In this document: positions 27,364-35,767 of the stretch, in pieces
Layout: each line of letters begins with the position of its first letter
How positions within the stretch are numbered: position 1 is the first letter of the stretch
DNA from: JAAELZ01 sp047639475
GTDB lineage: Bacteria; Pseudomonadota; Gammaproteobacteria; Arenicellales; Poriferihabitantaceae
Length of the DNA stretch: 58,833 nt
Direction of reading: 5' to 3'
Assembly: GCA_047639475.1 (NCBI GenBank)
Contig: JBLIOD010000011.1
Location: forward strand, 1 to 58,833
Position numbers and translations under genes: made by a program
Notes under the pieces: generated by a model
Seen by the model: the letters and a program-made list of their open reading frames with translations, nothing else
Told to the model about the DNA's origin: nothing
Database searches by the model: none

Positions 27364-27993
27364 ATGAAACAAGTTAAATTTTCTCAGATGAAAGATGGTG
27401 ACAAAGCCGATTATGAATTCTTAGAGAAGCTAGAGCATGGGTATATTGCCCAACTACCTAGCCGCATTGTGAAAGCATTGGAAGAATTGGAAGACAGCTT
27501 TTCTGGCTACAAAATCTCTCGGCTTGATCATTCATTGCAAAGCGCGACAATGGCTTGGAGAGGGGGAGCGGACACCGATTGGGTTATCGCCGCACTAGTT
27601 CACGATGTCGGAGACGGTCTCGCTCCTTACGCACATGATAAATTTGCCGCAGAAATCATCCGTCCTTTTGTTCGTGAACAATGTACGTGGGTGGTTGAAA
27701 ACCATTTTGATTTTCAAAAGTACTACTTTAATCACTTTTTTGATGCCAATCGCTTTGAAAGAGACAAACACAAAGACAGCCCCTATTTTGATGACTGCGT
27801 CAACTTTTGTGAACTATGGGATCAATCTGCGTTTGATCCGGATTATGAGCAGCTGCCGCTCGAATTCTTTGAACCGATCATCAATGAGGTTTTTACACGC
27901 AAGCCGTTTCTAGATCACGTTATTCAAACAGGCACCCGCCTTCCTTTGCAACACGCTGAAAAGGCAAAGGAAAGAAAAAGCGCACTTAATTAA
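27364..27993 (+). CDS. HD-domain protein, possible mixed-valent di-iron oxygenase (PhnZ/MIOX-like)
   Basis: A 209-residue protein with the ligand series His56 (LDHSLQSA), His80-Asp81 (ALVHDVGD), His91 (YAHDKFAAEII), His114 (VVENHFDFQKYY) and Asp153 (CELWDQSAFD). A six-ligand H...HD...H...H...D site with HSLQ before it resembles the PhnZ/TmpB/myo-inositol-oxygenase type, which cleave C-C or C-P bonds with O2, rather than a plain HD phosphohydrolase. The Tyr and Glu that PhnZ uses near its first His are not obvious here, so the substrate likely differs. It has its own promoter region (185 bases to miaB) and converges with a glycosyltransferase gene. The oxygenase role is inference. Confidence 0.7.
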   Translation: MKQVKFSQMKDGDKADYEFLEKLEHGYIAQLPSRIVKALEELEDSFSGYKISRLDHSLQSATMAWRGGADTDWVIAALVHDVGDGLAPYAHDKFAAEIIRPFVREQCTWVVENHFDFQKYYFNHFFDANRFERDKHKDSPYFDDCVNFCELWDQSAFDPDYEQLPLEFFEPIINEVFTRKPFLDHVIQTGTRLPLQHAEKAKERKSALN

Positions 27994-28022
27994 AGCGCTA
28001 AAAATTACCGATAGTTATGTGA

Positions 28023-28041
28023 TTGCTCCAACCAGGAGCAA
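28023..28041. terminator. Possible bidirectional terminator hairpin
   Basis: TTGCTCC / GGAGCAA, 7-bp perfect stem with a five-base loop, sits in the 49-base gap between the convergent HD-domain and glycosyltransferase genes, almost touching the latter's stop at 28043. No T-tail is seen on either strand. Confidence 0.4.
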
Positions 28042-28042
28042 A

Positions 28043-29146
28043 CTAGTTCGCTGATAATACTTGTCGATAAATTTCATCGATATCGCTGACCATCCGCTCA
28101 GCGGTAAAGTACTGCTGATAACGCTGATAACCGGCTTCTCCCATCGATTTTCGCAGCGTTGTATTTTGCAGCAACTCGGTGATTCTGGCGGTCATCGCTT
28201 GCTCATCATTTCGCGCCACTAAATATCCCGTCTCTCCTTCCACTACCGCCTCACTTACCCCGCCTACATCTGTAGAAACTACCGCCAACTTACCGCTCAT
28301 TGCTTCTAAGACACTTAACGGTAAACCTTCATACTCTGAACTCAGCACGAAAACATCTCCTTGATTTAAGTAGCTGGAAACGTTATCAACATTGCGAATC
28401 AATTGAACTTTGTTTTCCAAACCTAGACTCGCAATCTGGCTTACCAGTGAGTGGTATTCGTCACCGGTGCCAATGATAATAGCTTCAAACTCTTGGTCAA
28501 GTTGGGCTAGGCACTTTACTAAAAATTGATGATTTTTCTGACCACCTAAACGACCGATGTTGACAATTTTTGGCGCCACGTTTGTTACCGAAGAAGCAGA
28601 AGCTAATTCCCCTACACCGTTTTGCACCACTTTCAAATTACTTAATGCGCATACGCGATAACGCTTCGCCAAGGCATAATCATATTTTGACACTGCAATT
28701 ACCACAGCGGAGAAATGCCTAAGTATCCATTCAGACAACAGGCCTACTATCCACTGCTTGCGGGATACCCCTTTGGTGAACGCCCAGCCATGCGCTGTAA
28801 ACACGGCAGGAATATTTGCGCGCGCGGCCGCTATCCGAGCGAGAACACCGGCTTTAGATGAATGCGCATGTACGATACTGGGATTGGTTTCCAGCATTAA
28901 TGCTTTGAGTTCCTTATATGCAGCCCAGTCCATTCGAGGTGATATAGGCCTTTGCAGGGACTCTAATACGCTGACTTTTATGCCCAGCAACCTCGCTTCA
29001 GCTGTTAAATACCCCTCTTCTCCACACACCAACAAAAATCGATACCTCTCCTTAAGCAATCGAATAATATCCAAACAATGAATCTGGGCCCCGCCCACGT
29101 CGCCTTTTGTAATCACTAACAAAATGGTTTCTGGATGGTTAATCAT
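28043..29146 (-). CDS. Glycosyltransferase family 4 (GT-B fold)
   Basis: A 367-residue cytoplasmic or membrane-associated transferase. The N-terminal acceptor domain starts with ILLVITKGDVGGAQIHCLDI, a common GT4 opening, and contains VHAHSSKAGVLARIAA; the C-terminal donor domain has VNIGRLGGQKNHQFLVK and the nucleotide-sugar motif SSEYEGLPLSVLEAMSG with the E-x7-E pattern. It probably adds a sugar to a surface polysaccharide or lipid carrier, but no other envelope-sugar genes are nearby; it forms a pair with yjbQ, six bases upstream. Confidence 0.88.
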   Translation of the reverse strand: MINHPETILLVITKGDVGGAQIHCLDIIRLLKERYRFLLVCGEEGYLTAEARLLGIKVSVLESLQRPISPRMDWAAYKELKALMLETNPSIVHAHSSKAGVLARIAAARANIPAVFTAHGWAFTKGVSRKQWIVGLLSEWILRHFSAVVIAVSKYDYALAKRYRVCALSNLKVVQNGVGELASASSVTNVAPKIVNIGRLGGQKNHQFLVKCLAQLDQEFEAIIIGTGDEYHSLVSQIASLGLENKVQLIRNVDNVSSYLNQGDVFVLSSEYEGLPLSVLEAMSGKLAVVSTDVGGVSEAVVEGETGYLVARNDEQAMTARITELLQNTTLRKSMGEAGYQRYQQYFTAERMVSDIDEIYRQVLSAN

Positions 29147-29152
29147 CAGTTC

Positions 29153-29560
29153 TCATTGGCCAATATGTACTATTACACTGCGCCTATGGGCAGAGCGGCG
29201 GTGCTCGAATAAATAAATACCTTGCCAATTACCCAAAAGCAAACGGCCATTCTCAAACGGAATAGACAAACTAGTTTGGGTAAGCGCGCTTTTAATATGC
29301 GCAGGCATATCATCAGGCCCTTCTGACGTATGGGTGTAAATCGTAGCGTGCTCAGGTACCAAACGATTCATCCACGATAACAAGTCTGTTTGCACCGATG
29401 CATCGGCATTTTCTTGAATGACTAAACTGGCGGAGGTATGTTGAATAAAGAGTGTTAGCAACCCAGTATCAGTAGCGCAGTTATCAAGCACGGCTTGTAC
29501 TTCATCGGTTATTTCAATGAGCTGTTGTCCCGCCGTTTCTATTGCAAACCGATTAATCAC
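29153..29560 (-). CDS. yjbQ: YjbQ/UPF0047 family protein
   Basis: A 135-residue member of the YjbQ (UPF0047) family, some of which have weak thiamine-phosphate synthase activity. The conserved FIQHTSASLVIQENAD, the TSEGPDDMPAHIK loop and the C-terminal LGNWQGIYLFEHR are all visible and hold the His/Glu cluster of the active pocket. It sits just upstream of the glycosyltransferase gene. The physiological role is unclear. Confidence 0.9.
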   Translation of the reverse strand: MINRFAIETAGQQLIEITDEVQAVLDNCATDTGLLTLFIQHTSASLVIQENADASVQTDLLSWMNRLVPEHATIYTHTSEGPDDMPAHIKSALTQTSLSIPFENGRLLLGNWQGIYLFEHRRSAHRRSVIVHIGQ

Positions 29561-29608
29561 AGTAACTCTGACATTGCGAATGATGGGTAAACCTTGGGCA
29601 TAAAAAAA

Positions 29609-29648
29609 GCGATAGAGTTAATGCGTAATAAGCAGTAACTCTAATCGC
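29609..29648 (-). terminator. Rho-independent terminator after orn
   Basis: On the minus strand GCGATTAGAGTTA pairs with TAACTCTATCGC (one bulged T, 15-base loop) and runs straight into seven T residues. It lies about 160 bases after the orn stop and would end the glnA/ntrB-ntrC-rsmE-orn readthrough transcript. Confidence 0.8.
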
Positions 29649-29809
29649 CTCTCCCCATCCCTTGACGATTTAGGCTTCTTAACTAGGCCTTTTACCGGAA
29701 CACAAGGTGCGCACATATTAAATAAAAGTGTTTAGCTTGTCTAGTGAGTAATTAAGCACTATCACCATGGGCTTCAATAACGCGATTTTCCATAAAAATG
29801 GACACCGAA

Positions 29810-30361
29810 TCAGGGTTTTTCATTTATGAAATGTTCCCGATAATGGCGTAGCTCTTTGATTGAATCTCTGACGTCATCGATGGCTTTGTGTGTGGCATTT
29901 TTACGAAACGATGTCGCTACCTCAGGTTTCCAGCGCACTGCTAGCTCTTTTAGTGAACTTACATCGATATTTCTATAATGCAGATATTTACTCAAAGTGG
30001 GCATATAAGGGTAGAGAAAACGTCGATCTTGGCCAATAGAGTTACCGCATAGTGGCGCAGCGTTAGCAGGAACGTATTTCTTGATGAAATCCAGTGTCTC
30101 CTTTTCAGCCATTTCTACATCATATTCAGACTGCATAACGCGCTCTGTCAACCCGGTTTCCATGTGCGTGTTGGTATTCCACGCATCCATTGAGGCCAGA
30201 ACATGATCTGGCTGATAGATCGCGATAACAGGGCCTTCGGCGAGGACACGTAAATCAGCGTCAGTAATGATCGTGGCAATTTCAATGATTTTATCCCGCT
30301 CGGGGATTAACCCAGTCATTTCTAGGTCCATCCAGACTAAATTTTGCGGGTGCTTTGACAT
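29810..30361 (-). CDS. orn: Oligoribonuclease
   Basis: A 183-residue DEDDh 3'-5' exoribonuclease that degrades di- to penta-nucleotides, including pGpG from cyclic-di-GMP turnover. VWMDLEMTGLIPERD holds the first Asp/Glu pair, NSIGQDRRFL the next Asp, and the His-Asp end is in THKAIDDVRDSI. Length equals E. coli Orn (181). The ATG is one base after the rsmE stop, so it is part of the ntrB-ntrC-rsmE-orn unit. Confidence 0.97.
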   Translation of the reverse strand: MSKHPQNLVWMDLEMTGLIPERDKIIEIATIITDADLRVLAEGPVIAIYQPDHVLASMDAWNTNTHMETGLTERVMQSEYDVEMAEKETLDFIKKYVPANAAPLCGNSIGQDRRFLYPYMPTLSKYLHYRNIDVSSLKELAVRWKPEVATSFRKNATHKAIDDVRDSIKELRHYREHFINEKP

Positions 30362-30362
30362 A

Positions 30363-31097
30363 TTAAATTTTAATTTGATTAACTGCGGCGATTATAGCCG
30401 AGCATGCAGTCTCGATGCGTAATATGTGCTCCCCGACTGATACGCGCTTAACATCCTGTTGCTCGGCCAGCCGTAACTCTCTCTCACTGAATCCCCCTTC
30501 AGGCCCAACCAGCAGCACAACCGTTTTGGAACCTTGTATTGATTCTTGGTAGGCGCTGATTTTATGCCCAGTTTGATGGCCTAATAATTTAATAGCACCG
30601 TCGTCCTGCTGCATTACTTCATCAAATGACCTGAGCGGTTTAACGATTGGAAACCAAACTCGTCGGGACTGTTTACAGGCCTCTGTCACTATTCGCTGCC
30701 AACGCTGAGCGCCTTTCACAGTGTACTTCACCGAGCTAAAATCGCACTGTACGGGCCAGAACTGGCTTATTCCTAATTGGCAGGCCATATCGATCAAGGT
30801 GGATTGCCGGTCGCCTTTGGCCACCGCACTCGCCAATATTATTTGGGTAGTCGGTGGTTCGACGGTTTCGGCATTAATCGCTTGGATGCTAAGAGATTTT
30901 TGCCGATCTCCAATTTGCTTTATCTCGGCGCTTAAGCGCAGGCCCCGCCCATTGGTGACCTCAATCTTATCGCCAATGCGTAAGCGTTTAGCGCCAATAA
31001 TATGCTGAGCTTCAGGCCCTTCAATCTTGAATTCATCTCCTATGGTTTCAAGCTGTTCCGCACAATCATTTAGATAAAATAACGGCCTGGCACTCAT
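30363..31097 (-). CDS. rsmE: 16S rRNA (uracil(1498)-N3)-methyltransferase
   Basis: A 244-residue SPOUT methyltransferase that modifies U1498 of 16S rRNA. An N-terminal PUA-like domain (about 1-75, EAQHIIGAKRLRIGDKIEVT) is followed by the knotted SAM-binding domain with VLLVGPEGGFSERELRLAEQ and VSVGEHILRIETA. It overlaps the ntrC stop by four bases (ATGA), an odd partner for a nitrogen regulator but tightly coupled here. Confidence 0.95.
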   Translation of the reverse strand: MSARPLFYLNDCAEQLETIGDEFKIEGPEAQHIIGAKRLRIGDKIEVTNGRGLRLSAEIKQIGDRQKSLSIQAINAETVEPPTTQIILASAVAKGDRQSTLIDMACQLGISQFWPVQCDFSSVKYTVKGAQRWQRIVTEACKQSRRVWFPIVKPLRSFDEVMQQDDGAIKLLGHQTGHKISAYQESIQGSKTVVLLVGPEGGFSERELRLAEQQDVKRVSVGEHILRIETACSAIIAAVNQIKI

Positions 31098-32500
31098 TGA
31101 TTAATAACCAATTCTTTCATTTTTCGCGTCAATGTATTGCGGCCCCAACCCAGCAGTTTAGCGGCCTTTTGCTTATGCCCTTCGCTGAACTCTAAAGCCG
31201 TCTCTATCAATATCTTTTCAATTTGTGGTTGTAGCGTATCGTTTATATCAGATTGACCGCGTAACAATAAGGCATGCGTTTGCTGGCGCAATGCGCTCTG
31301 CCAACCAGTGATAGTCTTTACTGCTGAGGCGTCATCTCGCATTACCGCAGGCAAGTCAGGTAGCTCAATGATTTGTCCTGGTGCTGTCACCGTCACACGG
31401 CGACAAAGGTTTTCTAACTCTCGTACATTACCCGGCCAACTATAGCCTGATAGGCAGTTTTTTACCCCCACTGACAGGGATTTACTCGGCATATCGAATT
31501 CAGCAGCGGCTTGTGTCAAAAAGTACTCGGCTAACAATAAACTATCTGACTCCCGTTCATTTAAATTTGGTACATGAATTTCAACCACATTTAAGCGATG
31601 AAACAAATCTAACCTAAATAGGCCTTGATTCACACGGACTTCAAGATCTTGATTAGTCGCCGCAATGACCCGCACATCTATCAGTAGTTGCTCTGTTCCG
31701 CCCACACGATAGAATTTCTTTTCGGATAAAACCCGTAACAAACGCGCTTGTAATTCCGCTGGCATATCGCCGATTTCATCTAAGAACAGCGTGCCGCCGT
31801 CAGCTTGCTCAAAACGTCCTTTTCTGCGCTGAACCGCGCCGGTAAACGCACCCTTTTCGTGACCGAACAACTCTGACTCAAGTAGGTCTGCCGGAATAGC
31901 GCCGGTATTAATCTCAATGAACGGCTTGCTACTGCGAGGACTGGAGTCATGCAAAGCCCGGGCGACCAACTCCTTACCGACGCCCGAAGCGCCGCGGATA
32001 AGCACGTTAATACTGGAAGAAGACAAACGACCAATCAAACGAAACACCTCCTGTATTTGCGGAGATGCGCCAATCATATCACTGCCATGTTCATTAGTTT
32101 TCTGGTTGTCAATAGGTGCAACTGACTCAGCCTCTCTTTCCAATAGAGCTCGATTAAGTAAATCTATGGCTTCTTGTACATCGAAGGGCTTGGGCAAGTA
32201 TTCGAATGCGCCCGCTTGAAAAGAACTAACAGCAGACTCTAGGTCAGAGAATGCAGTCATTACAACAACAGGCGCACTGCAACGGCGCTTTCTCAATTCT
32301 TCTATAAATTCAAAGCCCGTCATACCTGACATTCTGACATCGGTAAATATGACATCTGGTGTACGGTCTTCAAATGCCAGCAATGCAGCTTCAACGCTTG
32401 GGTAGCGTTCGAGTCTATCGACTTGGTTTTCAAAGGCTTTTTCCAATACCCAAGCAATTGAGTCGTCATCATCGACTATCCAAACCAACTTCTCGGTCAT
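31094..32500 (-). CDS. ntrC: Nitrogen regulator NtrC, sigma-54 activator
   Basis: A 468-residue response regulator. The receiver domain (about 5-120) has the acidic pocket WIVDDDDSIAW and the phosphoacceptor Asp in VIFTDVRMSGMTG; the AAA+ domain (about 145-375) has Walker A IRGASGVGKELVARAL and the sigma-54 contact loop GAFTGA, and the C-terminal Fis-type helix-turn-helix ends HKQKAAKLLGWGRNTLTRKM. Phosphorylated by NtrB under nitrogen limitation it drives sigma-54 promoters such as that of glnA. It overlaps ntrB by four bases and rsmE by four bases. Confidence 0.97.
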   Translation of the reverse strand: MTEKLVWIVDDDDSIAWVLEKAFENQVDRLERYPSVEAALLAFEDRTPDVIFTDVRMSGMTGFEFIEELRKRRCSAPVVVMTAFSDLESAVSSFQAGAFEYLPKPFDVQEAIDLLNRALLEREAESVAPIDNQKTNEHGSDMIGASPQIQEVFRLIGRLSSSSINVLIRGASGVGKELVARALHDSSPRSSKPFIEINTGAIPADLLESELFGHEKGAFTGAVQRRKGRFEQADGGTLFLDEIGDMPAELQARLLRVLSEKKFYRVGGTEQLLIDVRVIAATNQDLEVRVNQGLFRLDLFHRLNVVEIHVPNLNERESDSLLLAEYFLTQAAAEFDMPSKSLSVGVKNCLSGYSWPGNVRELENLCRRVTVTAPGQIIELPDLPAVMRDDASAVKTITGWQSALRQQTHALLLRGQSDINDTLQPQIEKILIETALEFSEGHKQKAAKLLGWGRNTLTRKMKELVINQ

Positions 32501-33561
32501 GTCATTTCTCCATCAAAAGGCAGATAAAGTGTAAAACTCGCGCCGCTCTGGGTATTAGTATGATCTATCAATCCACCATGATTCCGGGCGATTTCTTGTG
32601 ATATCGACAAACCCAAACCCGTACCACCCTCTCTGGCACTGGTCATGGGAAAGAACAATTGCTCACGCATCATCTCTGCCACGCCACATCCGTTGTCCTC
32701 AATGTTGATTTGCACACCCTTTTTCCCTTCTAAGTACGGACTGGCGACATCGTCTAACAATCGTACCGATACCCGTACTAAGGGTGTTTCATTAGTTTGC
32801 GAAAAGTGCGCTGCATTTTTCAACAAATTAAGCATCACTTGGGTAATCTGATCTGGGTCAACGCTGAGCGCGGGTAGACTGGTATCGCAGTCAAGTTCAA
32901 ACAATACTTGATTAGAGAACTCTGATTCAACCAACTTTATACAATGCGCCAGGAGTGAATCAATGAAGGTAGTTTCTTTCTTGAGAATCTGACCGACTAA
33001 AGACAGTCGCTCTAAAAGCTGATTCACCCGATCAACTTCTTTAATAATAACGTCTGTATATTCTTCCAAGCCCTCACTGGGCGCATTTATTTGCGCTAAT
33101 TGAGCCGCTCCGCGAATGCCTCCAAGCGGGTTCTTAATTTCATGGGATAAATTGCGCATTAAATTTCTCGCCGCTTGCGAACGCTGATTTGCGGCTCGCT
33201 CATCCGCGGCTTGCTGCGCCAGTCCTATTTGCGTAATCTCTATCAACAAACTGCTATCTGCATCCGACAAGGTATCGACCGTCTTTATATTGGCATTCAC
33301 CCATGTCGATTGCTGCAAGCGCACTAGGTGCAGTTCCTCTTCAATAATGGCCTTGGGTATTCCAGAGCTCATTACTTTCTCCACTTCAGCGATAAAACTC
33401 GGATTAGCTGGCAATAAACTCTTTAATTGCTCGCCCTCTAGCTGGCTGCGCCCCACACCCAACAGACTTTCAGTGGCCTCATTCACTTGCGCCACTTTTC
33501 CCAACTTATCCAATAGAATAATTGCCGTATTTAGATAATCGATTAGAGAATGGTTCGACAT
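32497..33561 (-). CDS. ntrB: Nitrogen sensor kinase/phosphatase NtrB
   Basis: About 354 residues from the ATG at 33561 (MSNHSLIDYLNTAIILLD). A PAS domain (about 10-115) is followed by a HisKA domain with the phospho-His in NLSHEIKNPLGGIRG and an HATPase domain (LLKNAAHFSQ N box, IEDNGCGVAEMM, GGTGLGLSISQEIA). It is cytoplasmic and controlled through PII. An upstream in-frame ATG at 33615 would put the NtrC-like dyad and the glnA terminator stem inside the gene, so I prefer 33561, the family's normal N-terminus. Confidence 0.95.
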   Translation of the reverse strand: MSNHSLIDYLNTAIILLDKLGKVAQVNEATESLLGVGRSQLEGEQLKSLLPANPSFIAEVEKVMSSGIPKAIIEEELHLVRLQQSTWVNANIKTVDTLSDADSSLLIEITQIGLAQQAADERAANQRSQAARNLMRNLSHEIKNPLGGIRGAAQLAQINAPSEGLEEYTDVIIKEVDRVNQLLERLSLVGQILKKETTFIDSLLAHCIKLVESEFSNQVLFELDCDTSLPALSVDPDQITQVMLNLLKNAAHFSQTNETPLVRVSVRLLDDVASPYLEGKKGVQINIEDNGCGVAEMMREQLFFPMTSAREGGTGLGLSISQEIARNHGGLIDHTNTQSGASFTLYLPFDGEMT

Positions 33562-33566
33562 GCTTT

Positions 33567-33583
33567 TGCACCAAAATAGTGCA
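33567..33583. promoter_or_regulatory. NtrC-binding dyad just before ntrB
   Basis: TGCACCAAAATAGTGCA matches 13 of 14 defined bases of the enterobacterial NtrC consensus TGCACCA-N3-TGGTGCA. It lies five bases before the ntrB ATG, covering the ribosome-binding region, the place where bound NtrC-P would limit its own operon, as at E. coli glnLp. Confidence 0.7.
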
Positions 33584-33600
33584 CATAGGTTTAAAAGAAT

Positions 33601-33630
33601 GCCCAGCCAAGGCAATAACCCGGGCTGGGC
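33601..33630 (-). terminator. Hairpin between glnA and ntrB
   Basis: GCCCAGCC / GGCTGGGC 8-bp stem with a 14-base loop, followed on the minus strand by ATTCTTTT. It begins about 25 bases after the glnA stop and probably reduces readthrough from the strong glnA promoter into ntrBC. Confidence 0.65.
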
Positions 33631-33655
33631 AACTCAGATAAGTTCCAAGCTATAT

Positions 33656-35065
33656 TTATAAGCTGTAGTACATCTCGAACTCAATAGGATGAGTGGTCAT
33701 GCGCATGCGCTGAACATCTTCCATCTTCAGTGCGATATAAGCGTCAATAGCTTCATCACTAAATACACCACCTGCTGTCAAGAATTCACGATCGGCATCT
33801 AACGCAGCCAATGCTTCATCAAGGCTAACCGCTACTTGTGGGATATTGGCTTCTTCTTCAGCCGTCAGGTCATATAAATCATCATCCGCAGGCGCCCCTG
33901 GATCAAGCTTGTTTTTAATCCCGTCTAGGCCAGCCATTAATAAGGCAGAAAAAGCGAGATAAGGATTAGCAGTCGAATCAGGGAAACGGATTTCAATGCG
34001 GCGACCTTTGGGGTTTGCTTCATAAGGAATACGGCAAGACGCGCTGCGGTTTCGAGCTGAATAAGCCAACATAACTGGTGCTTCAAATCCCGGCACCAAA
34101 CGCTTGTAGCTATTGGTACTTGGGTTAACAAAGGCATTCAACGCCTTAGCGTGCTTAAAAATACCGCCAATGTAATGTAGAGCCATCTGACTTAGATCAC
34201 CGTACTCATCACCGTGGAATAAGTTTTCACCGTCCTTAAAAATAGACATATGGACGTGCATACCCGAGCCGTTATCACCCACGATAGGCTTTGGCATCAT
34301 AGTGGCAGTCAAGCCGTGCGCATGGGCGACGTTATGTACGCAATACTTGTAGATTTGAACTTCGTCAGCCTTGGTTACTAGCGTATTAAAACGCACACCA
34401 ATCTCGCCTTGGCCCGCAGTACCCACTTCGTGGTGATGCACTTCAACTTCTAAGCCCATCTCTTCCATTACCAAACACATGGCTGAACGTACGTCTTGCT
34501 GGGAATCAACCGGTGGTACGGGGAAATAGCCGCCCTTTACACCAGGTCGGTGGCCTGTGTTGCCATCTTCATATTCTTTGCCAGAGTTCCAAGCCGCTTC
34601 AGTTGAATCTACTTCACAGTAGCTACCTGAAAGGTCAGAACCATAATGCACTGCATCAAACAGAAAAAACTCGTTTTCTGGGCCGAAGAAAGCGGTATCG
34701 CCTATTCCTGCAGAAGCCATGTAAGCTTCTGCTCGCTTAGCGATTGATCGTGGATCACGGTCATAACCTTGGCCCGTTGTTGGCTCAACAATATCACAAC
34801 GAATATTGACAGTTGTATCTTCAAAGAACGGGTCCAATACCACTGAATCTGGATCAGGCATCAAAATCATGTCGGATTCGTTGATGGTTTTCCAACCTGC
34901 AATCGAAGAGCCATCAAACATCTTGCCGTAGGTGAAGGTATCTTCGTCTACAGTCTTGGCAGGAACCGTTACGTGCTGCTCCTTGCCTATGGTGTCTGTA
35001 AACCTAAAATCTACAAACTTTGCGCCGCAATCGGCGATCATCTTTAATGCGTCTTTAGCAGACAT
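33656..35065 (-). CDS. glnA: Glutamine synthetase, type I
   Basis: A 469-residue enzyme (from MSAKDALKM) that makes glutamine from glutamate, ammonia and ATP; it forms dodecamers. The start at 35065 has a GAGGG ribosome-binding site eight bases upstream and is the family start; 35104 would add 13 odd residues. Active-site blocks: DGSSIAGW, FGPENEFFLFD, GDNGSGMHVHMS and RNRSASCRIP. The adenylylation Tyr is present in DDDLYDLTAEE, so activity can be switched off by GlnE. A sigma-54 promoter and NtrC sites lie upstream and ntrBC downstream. Confidence 0.98.
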   Translation of the reverse strand: MSAKDALKMIADCGAKFVDFRFTDTIGKEQHVTVPAKTVDEDTFTYGKMFDGSSIAGWKTINESDMILMPDPDSVVLDPFFEDTTVNIRCDIVEPTTGQGYDRDPRSIAKRAEAYMASAGIGDTAFFGPENEFFLFDAVHYGSDLSGSYCEVDSTEAAWNSGKEYEDGNTGHRPGVKGGYFPVPPVDSQQDVRSAMCLVMEEMGLEVEVHHHEVGTAGQGEIGVRFNTLVTKADEVQIYKYCVHNVAHAHGLTATMMPKPIVGDNGSGMHVHMSIFKDGENLFHGDEYGDLSQMALHYIGGIFKHAKALNAFVNPSTNSYKRLVPGFEAPVMLAYSARNRSASCRIPYEANPKGRRIEIRFPDSTANPYLAFSALLMAGLDGIKNKLDPGAPADDDLYDLTAEEEANIPQVAVSLDEALAALDADREFLTAGGVFSDEAIDAYIALKMEDVQRMRMTTHPIEFEMYYSL

Positions 35066-35170
35066 GATAAAACCCTCTTTCTCAGTTAAATTTAATGTGT
35101 TCAAGCCAACTCAAACCACGAGTCACTGTAAGCCACCAATGCGATAAATTGTTTCGCTAATGGAGTACGT

Positions 35171-35186
35171 AGCAAATATCGTGCCA
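35171..35186 (-). promoter_or_regulatory. Sigma-54 promoter of glnA
   Basis: On the minus strand TGGCAC-GATAT-TTGCT matches the sigma-54 -24/-12 consensus (TGGCAC-N5-TTGCW) in every fixed position, with ten bases between GG and GC. It gives a leader of about 95 bases before glnA. Confidence 0.88.
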
Positions 35187-35326
35187 ACTAACCGCATTAG
35201 ACCAAATTAATGCGTTTATTCTGGAAAAGTCCCCTAAAAGAACCAAGGAGTTGGCTGCAGCGGGCGGATTCTAACAGGTTGGGAGGATTAAGTTAAAGGC
35301 TTAGCGAGGAAAAAAGTACCGCAATC

Positions 35327-35343
35327 AGCACTATTATAGTGCA
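35327..35343. promoter_or_regulatory. NtrC-like enhancer dyad, proximal
   Basis: AGCACTATTATAGTGCA matches 11 of 14 defined bases of TGCACCA-N3-TGGTGCA and is itself a near-perfect dyad. Its centre is about 175 bases upstream of the inferred glnA start site, enhancer distance. Confidence 0.65.
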
Positions 35344-35354
35344 TTTTAATTTTA

Positions 35355-35371
35355 CGCACCATAATGGCGCG
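35355..35371. promoter_or_regulatory. NtrC-like enhancer dyad, distal
   Basis: CGCACCATAATGGCGCG matches 11 of 14 defined bases of the NtrC consensus, centred 28 bases beyond the proximal site. Paired sites about 2.7-3 turns apart suit cooperative NtrC binding, as at E. coli glnA. It ends six bases before the remnant SDR stop at 35377. Confidence 0.6.
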
Positions 35372-35376
35372 TCATT

Positions 35377-35764
35377 CTAAAACAACGCAGGGTTTAAGGG
35401 TGACGCTGCCGTTAGCCCTCCGTCGACAACGTAGCATTGCCCCCCCCATCAAGGTATCTCAGTCGTTATCAGTGGTGTTAATCAGGCTTTTCTCAATTTG
35501 AACGCCGACGTTATTCACCATACCATCCAAACACCCCCATTTTTCGCCTATCCACTGTTTCAAGGCCTTCACATCGTCAGTGCTAGAAACATCCGTTTGC
35601 AACCAATCGACTTCGCTCGGTAAATCAGCAGGTCTAACGCTGCGACCACAAGTGACTACTTGTGCGCCCTCTCCAACAAATCGATCAACAATAGCCCGAC
35701 CGATGCTTTGCCGCCCACCTGTTACCAAGCATTTTTTACCGTCCAATTGATTTGTCATTGTCAT
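35377..35764 (-). pseudogene. Short-chain dehydrogenase/reductase, internally deleted
   Basis: The first about 100 codons are a good SDR N-terminus: CLVTGGRQSIGRAIVDRF (cofactor loop), then LDGMVNNVGVQIEKSL. Next comes TTDND, a TGA where the family has Trp, then DTLMG, a run of eight G residues, and in a shifted frame QCYVVDGGLTAASPLNPALF with a stop at 35377, which is the usual SDR C-terminus. The catalytic Ser-Tyr-Lys middle (about 130 residues) is missing. It starts three bases after the Rieske oxygenase stop, so it was once the second gene of that operon. Confidence 0.85.
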
Positions 35765-35767
35765 TAC

